Shown: piece by piece, positions 47,601 to 58,836 of the stretch | How positions within the stretch are numbered: position 1 is the stretch's first letter | Layout: each line of letters begins with the position of its first letter | Source: Holtermannia corniformis | Lineage: Eukaryota; Basidiomycota; Tremellomycetes; Holtermanniales | Assembly: GCA_001599935.1 (NCBI GenBank) | Contig: BCIJ01000020.1 | Coordinates: forward strand, 319,377-383,376 | Length of the DNA: 64,000 nt | Direction of reading: 5' to 3' | Translations under genes and position numbers: made by a program | Notes under the pieces: model-generated | Told to the model about the DNA's origin: nothing | The model's input: the letters and a program-made list of their open reading frames with translations, nothing else | The model's database searches: none

Positions 47601-48442
47601 TGCTGAGCCATCATCTTGCGCTGTGGGTTGTTGATGGGGACGTAGTCGTGTGGGACGGGTACAATCTTGTAGCCGTCTGACGAGCCCGGCAAGAGTTGAT
47701 CGAGCTCATCGTCGCTGACGGCTCGGTACCGTGGGTCCTCGACGAGGATGACGCCGCTGCCGCTGCTCTTCTTTGCCCAGGCCGTGGCCTCGGTCGGGGT
47801 CTCGGGTTGGTTCGCAGGTGTTTGATCCCATCGAGACTTTTTCGGCGCCGGCGTGGCTTCGACCTCGCCTGCTGCTGGCGTCTGATCCCAGCGTGAGCGC
47901 CGCTTGCGCGGTTCGACGTCCTTCATCGCCTTGTCCGACCACTCGCCCCCTTGTTCCGTCTTTACGGAATCGTCCGCATCCCATTTACTGCGCTTGCGCG
48001 GTGGTGTCTGCTCTCCGACCTCTTTCAACGCTTCTCTTGGCGGCGTCTGATCCGCGCCGGTCAATGCCAGAATCTCTCTCGGCGGTGTCCGATCGCCCTC
48101 TCCATCCTGCGTGATTGCCTTTGCACTCTCGCCCTCGTCTCGTTCCTTTTGCTCCTTGAACCGCCGAATCTTTTCCTCTTCCCGCTCGAGGTTGACGACG
48201 CGCATCCGATCGGCATACGACTCGTCCTCGCCGCCTTCAGCGAGCCCTTCCTGTCGCTGGAAGCGCCGAAGCTGATAGTCTGACTGCCTGGCTGCAATCT
48301 GCTTTGGCTGCGACTTTGCCTGAAAGGCATCGAGCACGTCTTCCTCGTCGGCCATTTCGGCGTGAGCGTCGAGAATGTCCTGCGGTGCCGTGTACGACTG
48401 CAGCGCCTGGCGCGTCCCATCCTCCATCTCTGTGTCGGACAT
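44612..48442 (-). CDS. HSH155: Splicing factor 3B subunit 1 (SF3B1 / HSH155 / Prp10)
   Basis: HEAT-repeat scaffold of the U2 snRNP SF3b complex that clamps the U2-branch-site duplex. A long first exon and several C-terminal exons code for about 1,200 residues. The N-terminus carries TP-rich repeats (RTPPREI; QTPPREA; QTPPRKR) and Trp-containing ligand motifs ([28 protein letters not shown]) that in homologues bind UHM proteins. The HEAT region is highly conserved, e.g. [100 protein letters not shown] and [19 protein letters not shown]. The final residues diverge from animals. ATG at 48442; the codon upstream in frame is TTG. It recognises the RNA encoded at 20948-21124. Confidence 0.97.
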
Positions 48443-48925
48443 TGTAGGGGACAAGTTGGCAAGTGTAGGCAGGGGGAGATGAGAGTCTATGCGGGGTCAG
48501 TATCGTGGTGGCAACGCTCGACTTGGTCACCTTTTGGATCTCGACAAGCTTTGACCGGCTTTCCTGCTGTGTAAAGCCACGAGACGTGCGTGTGCTGAGC
48601 GCGAGATGGTATTCACTGCGTGTGCGCAAGACTGTGGCCCGCCGTGTGCTGTTGAGCGTATGCACACTATGGATCCTATGGCGGCCAACGGGTTGACTCT
48701 CAAGTTGACCGCCAGACCCCCCTCGGTGAAAATAACCCCGCGGCATTATGAGGGACGGGGGTTAAACAGAAAGCACATGAAAGTGACCGCAATTAGTGCT
48801 TTCAAGCGTCCTGTAACGCGCTCTGTCGTCGTGGAGCAGCTCGACGTTGTCTGCGTCTTTACCTGCACTCGAGCTGATTCACACCACGCCCATCTGGCCA
48901 CCTCTCATCCTGCTGCCGATCAGTC
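48443..48925. other. Divergent intergenic region, SF3B1 and ALG2
   Basis: About 480 bp. Contains AATAACCCC near 48732 and GGGGGTTAAAC near 48758, loosely like the elements upstream of ROT1 and the bromodomain gene. No gene recognised. Confidence 0.4.
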
Positions 48926-50828
48926 ATGTCCGACAAGGCGCAAGGGCTCAGCAAGCCACTGAGGGTTGCGTTCATCCACCCTGATCTCGGGATCGGTGCG
49001 TGCTGCGTGACTGGTGGCCGGGACGGGACTGATGCACGACACAGGCGGGGCCGAAAGACTGGTGGTGGACGCCGCTGTCGCTCTGCAAGATCGCGGACAT
49101 GATGTCACGCTGTTCACGTCGCGCCATGACCCAGCGCGGTGCTTTGAGGAGACTCGCGATGGTACGTGCTGTCCCGCTTCGGGATGACACTTTGTACAGT
49201 GTCTCTGGTACTAGGTGCCGCGCTGTCAGCTCGTCAAGGCTACTTGATGTCACGCCAGCCCCAGTGACACACGCTCACACCACATAGGCACCCTGACAGT
49301 CCACGTCCTCGGCTCCTCCCTCCCACGCTCCATTTTCGGCACCGCTCAGATCCTGTTCTCCATCCTCCGTCAGCTCCTTCTCACTGGCCTTCTCCTCCTC
49401 TCCATCGCCCTCCCCGGTCCGAACCCGACCCCTCTGTCACCGCTCTGTCCGCTAGCAGCGTACGACGTGTACGTTGTTGACCAGCTGAGCGTCTGTGTGC
49501 CCCTGTTGAGGTGGCTGGGGGGGACGAGGGTCGTCTTCTACTGCCACTTTCCCGACAAACTGCTGAGCGGCGGTTGGGAGATAGCCGATGGGCATGCGGG
49601 GGCCGAGGGCGAGGGAGAGGGCAAGGGCAAGAGGGAGGACGTAGAGGTCAAGCGCAAGGCTGGGCGTCAGGGCGGGAGCGCGCTCAGGCGGCTGTACCGA
49701 TGGCCCATCGACCGGCTGGAAGAAGCCACTACAAGTGTGTGCCCCACGCAACGCTAACAGAGTCATCGCTCACCCCGACGCAGGCCAAGCCGACGTCATC
49801 CTCGCCAACTCGCGCTTCACAGCCAAAGTGTACGCGCGCGCATTCCCATCGATCCGTGACGAGCCCAGAGTCGTCTATCCCTGCATCAAGCTCGACATGT
49901 ACCAGGATTCAGTCAAAGAGGTCGCAGCGTTCGCAGACGTCAAGATCCTCCAGTCGTGAGTACTAGCAAGCGCAGGGCAGCGTCGTAGCGCTGATCCGCT
50001 GGCGAGCTAGTGACAAGCGCACACTGTTGTCGCTGAACCGGTTCGAGGCCAAGAAGAATGTCGGGCTTGCGATCGAGGCGTTTGCAAAGCTCGAATCGGA
50101 TGGCTTGATCACGGACACCAAGTTTGCAAACTTGCGCTTGGTCGTGGCGGGTACGTACGGTCCGCAGACTGTAGCTGTCAGCTGACCCTCCAGGCGGCTA
50201 TGACGATCAGCTGCCGGAAAACGACGCGACACTCGTCGCCCTGCAAAAACGGTGCAACGACCTTTCGCTCAGCCATCACACCCTGCGCGCACCCTTCACC
50301 TCTGCACCACCTACCTCGACCCAAGTCGTCTTCCTGTTAAACTTTACAACCGCCCAACGAACCTACCTGCTCCAATCGCCTTCAACCGTCGCACTGCTCT
50401 ACACGCCGCGCAACGAGCATTTCGGGATCGTACCGATCGAAGCCATGGCGTGCGGTCTCCCAGTGCTAGCGGCCAACTCTGGCGGGCCCGTCGAAACGAT
50501 TGTCGAGATGGGTCAAGAGGCGTCGACAGGCACTGGCCTCTTGCGACCGCCCGACGCCGCCGCATGGTCACCCGCTCTGGCATCGTTGATCGACCTGACG
50601 CCGTCTGCGCGCGCAGAGGTCGCTCAAGCGGCGAAACGGCGCGTACGCGTTCGGTTCTCGAGTGAAACCCTTGGGATCGAGTTTGAAGCCGCGTGCAAAC
50701 GGGCGATTGCGCTCGGACCGCTCGCAGAGATCCTGGCTGACAAGCTGATCTGGGGCGGGGTTGGGCTCATGCTGAGTGCCGCGGTCGGGCTGGTGGCCAT
50801 CATCACCATGTTTCATGATCGATTGTAG
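48926..50828 (+). CDS. ALG2: Alpha-1,3/1,6-mannosyltransferase ALG2
   Basis: GT4-family glycosyltransferase adding the second and third mannose to dolichol-linked oligosaccharide on the cytosolic face of the ER. N-terminal Rossmann start [20 protein letters not shown], then [19 protein letters not shown] and a hydrophobic stretch near residue 100 ([13 protein letters not shown]). [15 protein letters not shown] is followed by a Gly/Glu/Lys-rich insert typical of this loop. [44 protein letters not shown] and [20 protein letters not shown] (the E-x7-E donor site) follow. The C-terminal hydrophobic span is [20 protein letters not shown]. Several short introns. It converges with the EH-TPK gene; stop codons are 57 bp apart. 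Confidence 0.94.
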
Positions 50829-50885
50829 TGGGATCGGCATGATACATGTGATAGACTGCCAAAGTGATGGCCTATGATACACAAT

Positions 50886-53800
50886 CTACAGCTTTTGATA
50901 GCCTCCCGACGGTCGATCGTCGTCATCACTGTCGACCAGGCGCTCCTTCTCGTCCTCTCTTGCACGGCCGACACGGCGACCGCCTCGCCCACCCTTGAGC
51001 CACTCTAGCTCCTTCCCGACGCCCTCGGCGACCCTAGCCACACCCGCTCCGAGTTCCTTGAAACCGCGCTGAATATCCTCCTGTTTGGGCAGGACGGACG
51101 CCTGGCTCGAGACATCGCGGTACACGGGTCGGTCAGGCAAGTGCTCGAGATGCTGCTTGATCTCGATACACCACCAGATCGGCGCGTCAGTCGTGACGTG
51201 CACGAGGTCTTCACCGGGCAAAAGATGGTTGGAAGTCGAGACGTCGCCGTCGAACGAGGTTGACCAGTCTGGCGGGCGTCAGCGAGGCGGCAGAGGCCAG
51301 AGACGCACCAAGGTTCCACTTGAGCCCGGTGGTCGTCACAAACGCCTTGTCGACGCCGACGGGCAACAGACCGCACGTCTGACCCATTGTCGAGTGATCA
51401 ATCTCGATCGCGTGCTTGCCCTGCCAATGATCAGTACTGAACGACCTGCATTGCATCACTGACCGTATCCAGGATCCAAGCGACCGAGTCTTCGCTGACC
51501 ACCATGATCCCCTCGCGCTCCTTGCGGATACGATGAAGAAGTGACATTGTGTGTACCGTCTGATCCAGTCGTCCAGACAGCCCGCCGGTAAGAATCAGAT
51601 CGTACTGCAATCTCATCAGTATCAGCAAACCCGCAGAATCAATACAGACCGTCCGCCCAGACGCTTTTTCCACCGTCTCGAGCTCCTTCATGCACTTCAT
51701 CAGGTCTGTAGAGTATTCGTCCTTGTCTTGGCGGACGGGGACGTTCTGCAAGCTCATAAGGAAACAGCAATGAGGCGTAGCGCACTGCTCACATGTGCTT
51801 CGTAGTAGGCTCGAACGTCTGGACGGATCGAGTCGAGGTCGCCCTTGATCATGGTCGGCAGGTGTCTACAGTCTGAGCGCAATCCAGAAAGCTCTTCGGA
51901 CTCACGAAGCTCGCAGACTCTCCTCGCGACCCCACAAGTCGTACAGGCGGTTCGCGCCGCCGTCAGCGCAATACCTGAGCTCCGCTATCCATAAGTCAGT
52001 CCCGCTCGCGTGCCTCGCACCCAACTGACAAGCGTTCCAGATCCGCAAAAAGACATCCTTTCTCGTGATCGGCTGGTTCAAGATGATGACCGCGTTGATC
52101 TTGACGCCTGCGCCCTTGACGCGCTTCGAAGGCGAGGCAAGGAACGACGCGCAGCTCCAGACTTTGGTGCCTGGGTCAGCGGCGAGGTACGGGCGGACCA
52201 GCTGCTGAAAGTGATTCGAGGTGCGCGTTGATTGCCTGCGCCGAGGTGGGGGTAGAGGCGTGTCACCGAGGTCGGGTTGCCGCAGGGCTTCGGTGACTTG
52301 GGCAATGGCAGACGGAGGACTGACGACGTGTTCCGAGCCGAGGGATTGCGAGCGGCTGTGCTTGGATGGAGTGAAGGGTGAGGGCTCATCGACCTCTCCT
52401 GGCAGCTGTGGGGGCTTCCACGTCTTTGCCCTTGCAAGGCTGGTCGATGAGGGTACGGTCCCGGTAGTAGACGATGCACCGCTGCCTTGTCGACCACTGC
52501 CTCCCGTTCCATTGGGGCCGAGGAGCGAGGCGTCGCTTGAACGACGGATGACTTGGATGATGTTGCCTTCTTCAGACTGCTTGGATTTGCGTGCATCCTT
52601 GGCAGCGGCGAGAGACTGCTGCATGAGCGGAGATGGCGTCACGAGCGATGATGCTACGCTGGGCCTCGCAGGCTTCTGCGGCGAGGTTCTAGACGAGCCC
52701 GTGTGCACGGAAGACGACGACGAGTGCATGCCCGGAGGGAGACCAGCCGGGCGCAACGGGACGTAGGGGGCAGGCGATGACCCTGCGGACACAACCGAGG
52801 AGCTACGACGCGGAGGTAATGGCGGTGGATGGATAGGCCCCTTGGCCGAAGACACTACTGACGATGGCGCAGATCGAGAGTCGGAGCTCAAGCGTTGACG
52901 AAAGGGATTGGTGGTAGCGCCCGGTGTAGCGTATGGAGGCTTGTGGGCCGGGATAGGTGGGGCCGAAGTGACTGAATGTAGACCATGGCGCGAGGACGCA
53001 GCAGAAGTCGAGTAAGACCGAGCTTTGGCAGCTTGACGAAGGTCTTCCTCGTCCGAGCTGTCAATCAGATCTTCCTGCGATTCTTGACCCGGGACCTTTG
53101 GGACGGTCCAGAAAGGATTCTTGCGTTGTTCGCCGCTCGACCCAACAGCACTGCTGCCAAGGGACAGACGTGCGGCAGGGTTACGCTGCGAAGGAGGTGG
53201 CCGGTCTGAAGTTGACGAAAGCTGCGACATGGCTGAGGGAAAGTTCTGGCGGATAGGAGTGGTGGATGGGGACGCTCGTGGAGGGATGGGAGGTTTACTC
53301 TTGGCGTGCACGGGGTGGGTGGGAGAGGTTGTGGGTGATGGTGCCGAGCCAACTGTCGCAGGTTTGGGAGGCAGAGGGGGCGGAGCAGCCCGAGTAGTTT
53401 TGGGTTTTGTGGACCTGTCTACAGCAGCTGGGGACGTTGTGGGCATAGGCAAGGGTTCCGCTGCGAGCCGTCAGCTTGGGTTGTCCGACCTGCCACTTGG
53501 TACAGACCAGAGACAAAGGCCATGGCCAGGTCTACAGGTCGCTGCGACCACGTATGCGACTTTGTAGCAGCCGCGGCATGTGCAAGCAATCGCAAAACAG
53601 CATACACCTCGCCCTGGGAGAGCTTGCCCGTCGGTGGCATCAAGTAGAGGATCTAGCAGCATCAGCCTCCGTCCCCAAGCTTGCCGCCGGACAAACCTCA
53701 TCCACGCTCTTGTCTGCAACGTTGAGCTTGGTACACGCAAACTCCTTGAATGTAGCCTTGCTGATCCTCGGCCCAGGACCTTTGGTCTTGTGCGGCGGCT

Positions 53801-53955
53801 GACCGTCGGCGACCAGAAGATGCTCATAGTACTTGCTATACGCGCGGTACTCTGGCGGGGTGAGCTGCGGAAAGTGAAATCAGCGTCCTTTCGGCCTCGG
53901 ATCGCGCCCGAGTGCTCACTGCCGACTGGTGGAGCTCGAGATCCCTATCGTCCAT
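50886..53955 (-). CDS. EH-domain protein fused in frame to thiamine pyrophosphokinase
   Basis: The start MDDRDLELHQSA joins an EH-like domain (LTPPEYRAYSKYYEHLLVAD, KATFKEFACTKLN, VDEILYLMPPTGKLSQGEVY and AVLRLLAHAA; about residues 10-115). EH domains bind NPF peptides in membrane traffic. About 430 Pro/Ser-rich residues follow, including PPPLPPKP and PPIPPR motifs. Without stop or in-frame intron the same exon runs into thiamine pyrophosphokinase: VIILNQPITRKDVFLRIWNA, LRYCADGGANRLYD, MIKGDLDSIRPDVRAYYE, DEYSTDLMKC, ILTGGLSGRLDQT and FVTTTGLKWNLG. That enzyme makes thiamine diphosphate from thiamine and ATP. No ATG occurs near the TPK start, so a separate TPK gene would lack its start codon. 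The total is about 860 residues. Both domain calls are sound; the fusion is the open point. Confidence 0.8.
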
Positions 53956-54101
53956 GTTGAGCGAGAGCGAGGATGTCGAACACGCCGTGATGCACTGGCA
54001 GCTGCTGCACCGAGTTGACCGGTGGCGACCTCTGGTGCGCCGTGGCAGCCGTGGGCCATGTCCACCATGGGTTGAGCGCGCAATATACATCATGAGCCCC
54101 C

Positions 54102-54551
54102 TCAGGCGATCGCTATACTATGCCGTGTCCTCTCACTCGTCGCCATTGAACACAGCGTCTCGAGTAAAGCGCGCACAGCTTCAGCCTCCCTCGAGACGGC
54201 CAACCGTCGGTCCGCCAGGACGCTGGTCCCACACCGAAACGTCACATCGTCCTCTGTCCACTCCCTGCCGCCTTGTGCCAGCTCGCATTGTGTCAACAGT
54301 GTTGCGTGCAGATAGCCTTCGACAGTCGCTAGCAGGCGCTGGACCTCGCCGAGCAGGCATTCCGTCTTGACAAGGATATCGATCGCCTCGGCCGAATCGA
54401 GCGGAACGGTGCTCATGACAATGGCAAGGAGCTGACCGTGCGAGCTGTGCAGCTGTCGAAGCGCCGCTGCCAGTTCAACCAGGTGTTTTGCGCCCGATTG
54501 CTTGCGCTCTGTCCAGACCAGCGCAATCTCGTCCAGTCGAGCGCTGTCCAT
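54102..54551 (-). CDS. Hypothetical helical protein, 149 residues
   Basis: Intronless ORF with an ATG. The product is almost entirely helix-forming: ARLDEIALVWTERKQSGAKH, LVELAAALRQLHSSHGQLLA, VKTECLLGEVQRLLATVEGY and REAEAVRALLETLCSMATSE. It resembles small coiled-coil subunits of larger complexes (BLOC-1, kinetochore or similar), but no family can be named. It lies between the EH-TPK gene and cyclin H on the same strand. Confidence 0.55.
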   Translation of the reverse strand: MDSARLDEIALVWTERKQSGAKHLVELAAALRQLHSSHGQLLAIVMSTVPLDSAEAIDILVKTECLLGEVQRLLATVEGYLHATLLTQCELAQGGREWTEDDVTFRCGTSVLADRRLAVSREAEAVRALLETLCSMATSERTRHSIAIA

Positions 54552-54801
54552 CGTTTTGCGGTCTAGCAGTCAGTGTACATGCGCCTTTGTACACGACAAG
54601 ACGCATGCACGTCAAGGTCAGACAAAGGGAGCCGTTGGCAGCTCCGACGTTGCACCACCTCGGCGAGCACAAAGGTGCAAAGCCAGCCCAAAGCAGACCG
54701 ACCTCGCACAACGGAAAGCGGCAGAGCGAAGGACCGAGCGTCTTTTGTAGCTCTTTCAGTCCATCTCGGCTTCCTCTTATCACACTGACGCACAATCTGC
54801 A

Positions 54802-56288
54802 TCACTCGTCGTCCTCGTCCAGGCCATTGTCAATCTCCAACCCGACGTCCTTCAAGCCCTCACCGCCAAACATCATCCCGCCAGACTCGGCGGGGATGCC
54901 CATGCCCGTCTCGCCGATCGACCTTGGGCCGTCACCTTTGTGCTCGCCCGCTTGCGGGTGCAGCGCGTTGTGGCCAATGACGCCGCCAAATAGCGTATCG
55001 CGATCCGACATTTCCTTTTGAGCTTTGAGCGTCTTGGCGGCCCGTGTCGCCGCTTGCTGTGCTTCCTGGTCTGCCTTGCGTTTCTTGTAGCTGTGGCTGT
55101 CAGGAACCCGTCATTCAGAGACACAACGTACAGAGCGGTCCCCGGCACCTTTTCTGGGTTCTGGCACAGTCGCAAGCGCTTGTCGATCTGCTTGACGGCT
55201 TTGAGGTCCAGCACGCCGTCACCGGCACCTTTGATGCGCCCCTCGACCTCGTCCAGGATCTCAAGCAGCTTGCCTTTCTCCACGCCATACACTGCCTGAG
55301 CGGGCTCGTCTCCCGCAACACCCTCCTCGCCAGGTGAGACGGCATACCGCCAATCGAGAAAGGCATTCACAACCTGGGGCGCGGCCATGCGCAGGCTCGC
55401 CATCCCAATCTGCGCAGGGGTATACACGAGCTCGGCGTCTGTTTGCCTCGAGAGCTGGATATTGCTGAACGCTTGAGGGAGCGCGATCTGGATCTGTCCA
55501 TAGGCGATGCTGGGGCAGTTCTAAGCAGCGTCAGTCCTGACAGCGCCCAAGGCGCCAGACTGACCTGCAACTCCAGCGCCCATCCCCTCAGAGCACGCTC
55601 TGCACCTCTTGCCCAAAGCTCAAAGTGCAGACTTTGAGCGACGACAAACTCGAGATCAAGAACATCCCGCCCCGAGAGTTTTTGGAATCGTAATGTGAAG
55701 TCGGCAATGGGAATCATCCGGTGAGTCGTCTTGGCCGCTAAAAACAGGCATGTCGGCCTGTGCACATCAGCTAGGTCTAGGAGTCGATGCAGGTAGACTA
55801 CGCACATGACATGGCGCGGGTGATATTCCATGCAGCTGTTCTTGAGGTAAAAGCGTTTCAAGTAGGTGATGGCCGTCGCCTCGACCGTCTCGGGCAGACC
55901 AAAGCCTTGGCGACAGAGCTTGGACACTTGGTCGCAGTAGAACCGGAGCAGCACAAGCTCGTCTTCGACGGTGAGGTACGCTTGCGAGCTGGGTGTCTCG
56001 CTCGCTTCATGTCCGAGTGAGATCTGAGCTTGCTATGGCCGGGTGAGTAGCTGCAGCGTCATCAGTGCATAAACATACCTTTTCCGCCTCGGTGTTCTTC
56101 CTGACGACGTCTACGCTCTTCTCGTTGAGCGCCTTGCGGATGGCAGCGAGCTTGTCGACTGAGAACCGCCAGTGTCGGTACTGCGACGTCTCATGGTACG
56201 GAGTCTGGCCCGGGACCGGCGGCGGCGGAGCATGATCGTGTGCACTCGCACTGGTAGAGGCTACAGGCTGCTCCGTCTTGACAGCCAT
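54802..56288 (-). CDS. CCL1: Cyclin H (CCL1/Mcs2), CDK-activating kinase / TFIIH subunit
   Basis: Regulatory partner of Kin28/Cdk7 in TFIIH; needed for Pol II CTD Ser5 phosphorylation. N-terminal block YHETSQYRHWRFSVDKLAAI is diagnostic. The cyclin box reads VLLRFYCDQVSKLCRQGFGL, PETVEATAITYLKR and FYLKNSCMEYHPRHVMPTCL, with FLAAKTTHRMIPIADFT and LDLEFVVAQSLHFELWARGA after it. The intron inside HPRHVM/PTCL uses a GTGCGT donor. The C-terminus is acidic (GLEIDNGLDEDDE). ATG at 56288 and only 77 bp from the divergent ATG27 start. Several short introns. Confidence 0.93.
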
Positions 56289-56365
56289 GACTGTGATCCT
56301 GCCCGTTGTCGTTGAACAGTGGTGAGTCGTCGTCCAGCCCTCCACTGCTCACTTGAACAACCACC
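56289..56365. promoter_or_regulatory. 77 bp bidirectional promoter, cyclin H and ATG27
   Basis: The two ATGs point away from each other across only 77 bp, so both 5'UTRs and core promoters must fit in or overlap this interval. No TATA box seen. Confidence 0.5.
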
Positions 56366-57372
56366 ATGCGTGTTCGGCCACAAGCGTTTCTCGCCTTGAT
56401 AGGTCTTGCAGGCCTCTCGGTAGCCTATGGCTTCTCCTGTCAACCTGTAGTCGATGGCAAGACGTACGACTTGTCACCACTAGGCGGCGTGAGGGAGACG
56501 TCTAAGGAGACGGCTACGCCTCCTTCGACCAGTGTCGCTCGCGTCAGGCTGGATCTATGCTCGGGCGATGGACTACAGCGTGAGGATGGCGTAGACGAGC
56601 AAGATCAGGTCAGTGCGGTCCTTGTCGTGGCTCAAGCTGACGTCCATAGTGCCCACCAGGCAGCAAAGTGTGCTTGACACTGCTCAACAAGAAGTCTGAT
56701 ACGCCTGACCGCGTCACATCGGTCATCCCGCTATGGCCAGCCGACGTCTCCGAGTCCGACGTCAAGCTGACCCCGGCGTCTGCCGATGCCGGTGGGCTCG
56801 ACATCATCGTCACCGCTCACGACTATGCTGGGTTCGTCCTCCCTTGCCATGTCCCGTCTTCTTCAACTAACAAGAACCGCAGCACCCCGCAAGTCTTGAA
56901 TCTCTTCCTCGTCTGCTCAACGACATCTCATGATCCCGACCCAGCATTCACCTCGTACGCCGGCGGCGTCCTGTCACTGACCTGGTCTTCGCCCGACGCA
57001 TGCCCACGCTCCGACACGGACCTGCCCGACTCGAACGGTGATCTCCCACCCGGTTCACCACCTCGATCAGGCGGCGGCTTCTTTGGCTTTCTCAAAACGC
57101 TCTTCTGGTTCGGGTTCATCGTCTTGGTCCTGTACTTTGTCATCGGTTCGTGCTCCCTTGCTCCCGCTCCGTGGCCCGCAGCTGAGACCGTGTCAGGGAT
57201 CGCATACAACCACAACAACTACTCTGCCAAAGGGTGGGACCTGATCCCACACCGAGACTTCTGGCGCGAGCTGCCAGCGCTCTTCAGCGACCTCGCCAGC
57301 CACGTCATGAGTGGGATCCGGGGCGGGAACAGCGGTGGCGGCGGGGGACGAGGAGGGTACAGTGCGCTCTGA
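56366..57372 (+). CDS. ATG27: Autophagy-related protein 27
   Basis: Type I membrane protein with a lumenal mannose-6-phosphate-receptor homology domain; moves Atg9 vesicles between Golgi, endosome and vacuole. ATG in a strong context (CCACC ATG). Signal peptide MRVRPQAFLALIGLAGLSVA. Lumenal Cys pattern: FSCQPVVDGKTYDLSPLGG, RLDLCSGDG, CPPGSKVCLTLLNKK and LNLFLVCSTTS. A single transmembrane span GFFGFLKTLFWFGFIVLVLY follows a Pro/Gly/Ser linker. The cytosolic tail begins with the family block YNHNNYSAKGWDLIPHRDFW and ends Gly-rich with YSAL, in the place of the usual Tyr sorting signal. Two introns, after DQ and within YAG. Confidence 0.9.
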
Positions 57373-57416
57373 GGCGCAATCATAGATGCAATCCAGTTTG
57401 TATATGGTTCTCTAAA

Positions 57417-58390
57417 CTACGCCTTTGGCTTGCGCCGCTTGCCCTTCTTCTTACTCCGTGGTGGGTGTTCTGCGATCCAGCGGTCCGTCGCTGGGTCGGC
57501 GAGTTTGAGTGCTGGCGGGAGACTGGCGAGGACTCGACCTGCGACGCGCCGTATGAATCGCGCAGAGAGGGTATGAGGCCGCGTCCAGATCTTGGGGTTT
57601 TGACGGGTACTGCGCGCCGGAGGGAGTGGATAGATAGGTTGAGGCTGCTTGGCCTTGACAACTGTGGTTGTCGTCGATGGCTTGGCGCCCTCCGCCAGAT
57701 ACGCGTCAAGGCTCCAACCGTCCCCACGCTCCGCTTTGGGCGGTAAAGGCCTCCGATCCCTCGGCAACCCCTCGATAGCTGCCAGCGCCTTCAACCCCTC
57801 CAGCACACCCATCCCCTCCCATCCTGTTTTCGGCCCTGAGCCATCCGGCAGCTCGAGCGGCACATTGATCCCCTTGAGCAAGTACGCAAAGTCCTTCTCG
57901 GCTTGCTTGAGCTTGACTTTCGCGCTGTCGGCTCTGGCTTTGGCTTTGAGTGTCGTCCGAGGCTGTGGTTGAGGAGGTTTAGGTAGCAGTGGTCGAAGTA
58001 CGGGCGGAAAGTGCTCTCGCAGAGCCGTTGTCGGTCCGAGAGAGTCTGGCGGGTCTCCAGACGTCTTGTAGATCGACTGCGTGCTGTNTCAGCAAGCGGA
58101 ACGGTATTGGTTTTGCCAAGCACGGACGTTTAGCAGCTGCCAGCGGACCCAGCCACGACGGCCGTACGCAATCTCCATTGTCCGCTCGAACGCATGCTTG
58201 AAGCCTGCATTGGCCGCACGCAGGTTGTTGAGCTCCTATGCGGCTCATTGTCAGCTGTAGGTCGGATGCAGCCAAGTTGCCAACCCTGTGCGCTCGGTGC
58301 AGAGCATTAGCGAGCTGAGCCTTGGTCAAGTGTGGAGGCTCCGATTTGAGTGTGGGCAGCAGCAGCTGGCGAAAGTATGGTCTATACACA
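57417..58390 (-). CDS. Cup1-like LYR-motif protein, start uncertain
   Basis: Probably a mitochondrial LYR-type protein of the Cup1-like group. Recognisable parts: PYFRQLLLPTLKSEPPHLTK with AQLANALHRAHR; after an intron ELNNLRAANAGFKHAFERTM and EIAYGRRGWVRWQLL; after a second intron SIYKTSGDPPDSLGPTTALR and EHFPPVLRPLLPKPP. The last part is an amphipathic, basic C-terminus (FIRRVAGRVLASLPPALKLA; SKKKGKRRKPKA). The ambiguous base at 58088 falls inside the second intron and does not affect the product. No ATG fits the N-terminal exon, so a small 5' exon is missing. The family call is moderate; the gene itself is well supported. Confidence 0.6.
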
Positions 58391-58836
58391 TCGCTGTTGT
58401 CAGTGTGAATTTCAGTTCCACACCGGTGTGTTAGTAGTGCGAGGTTAGCATGAGCACAGATTCAGCACAAGCACGAAGAGAATCAACAAGTCAGCTCAAG
58501 CCGTGTCGGGTGGTGCGCTGACGGACCGAACATGCTGCACAGGGAACAGTCTGAGCTGCTTTAATAGATTTCTATAAAGGCCCTTGCCTCTGTGTGGTGC
58601 GTGAACAGGACATGGTGGCATGTTGCCGATTGCTGATCGTCCTGCCGTCTGAAATCCGCTTGCTCGCCAGCGGACATCCGACGACAACCCGGTGTACGCA
58701 CATAAGCAGCCTCTCAGGTGTTCAGTGGCAATGCCGTCAGAGAGCCTAAGAGGCCCAACGGGCACGTGTAGCGGGCACGCGCCGCACCGCGTGCCCGCCC
58801 AATTTCGCCCGTGGTTTGCAAACTTGTGGCGGACTT
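58391..58836. other. Intergenic stretch between LYR gene and KDZ transposase
   Basis: About 440 bp. It should contain the missing LYR-gene start and one end of the transposon, but no terminal inverted repeat could be fixed. One GTTTGCAAAC copy lies at 58814-58823. Confidence 0.45.
58814..58823. repeat. GTTTGCAAAC palindrome copy 1
   Basis: Exact copy just 3' of the transposase stop codon on the coding strand. Confidence 0.85.

Noticed and set aside
50122..50131. A ninth GTTTGCAAAC copy
   Set aside because: It lies in an ALG2 exon as part of the codons for K-F-A-N and is isolated from the KDZ cluster; treated as chance.
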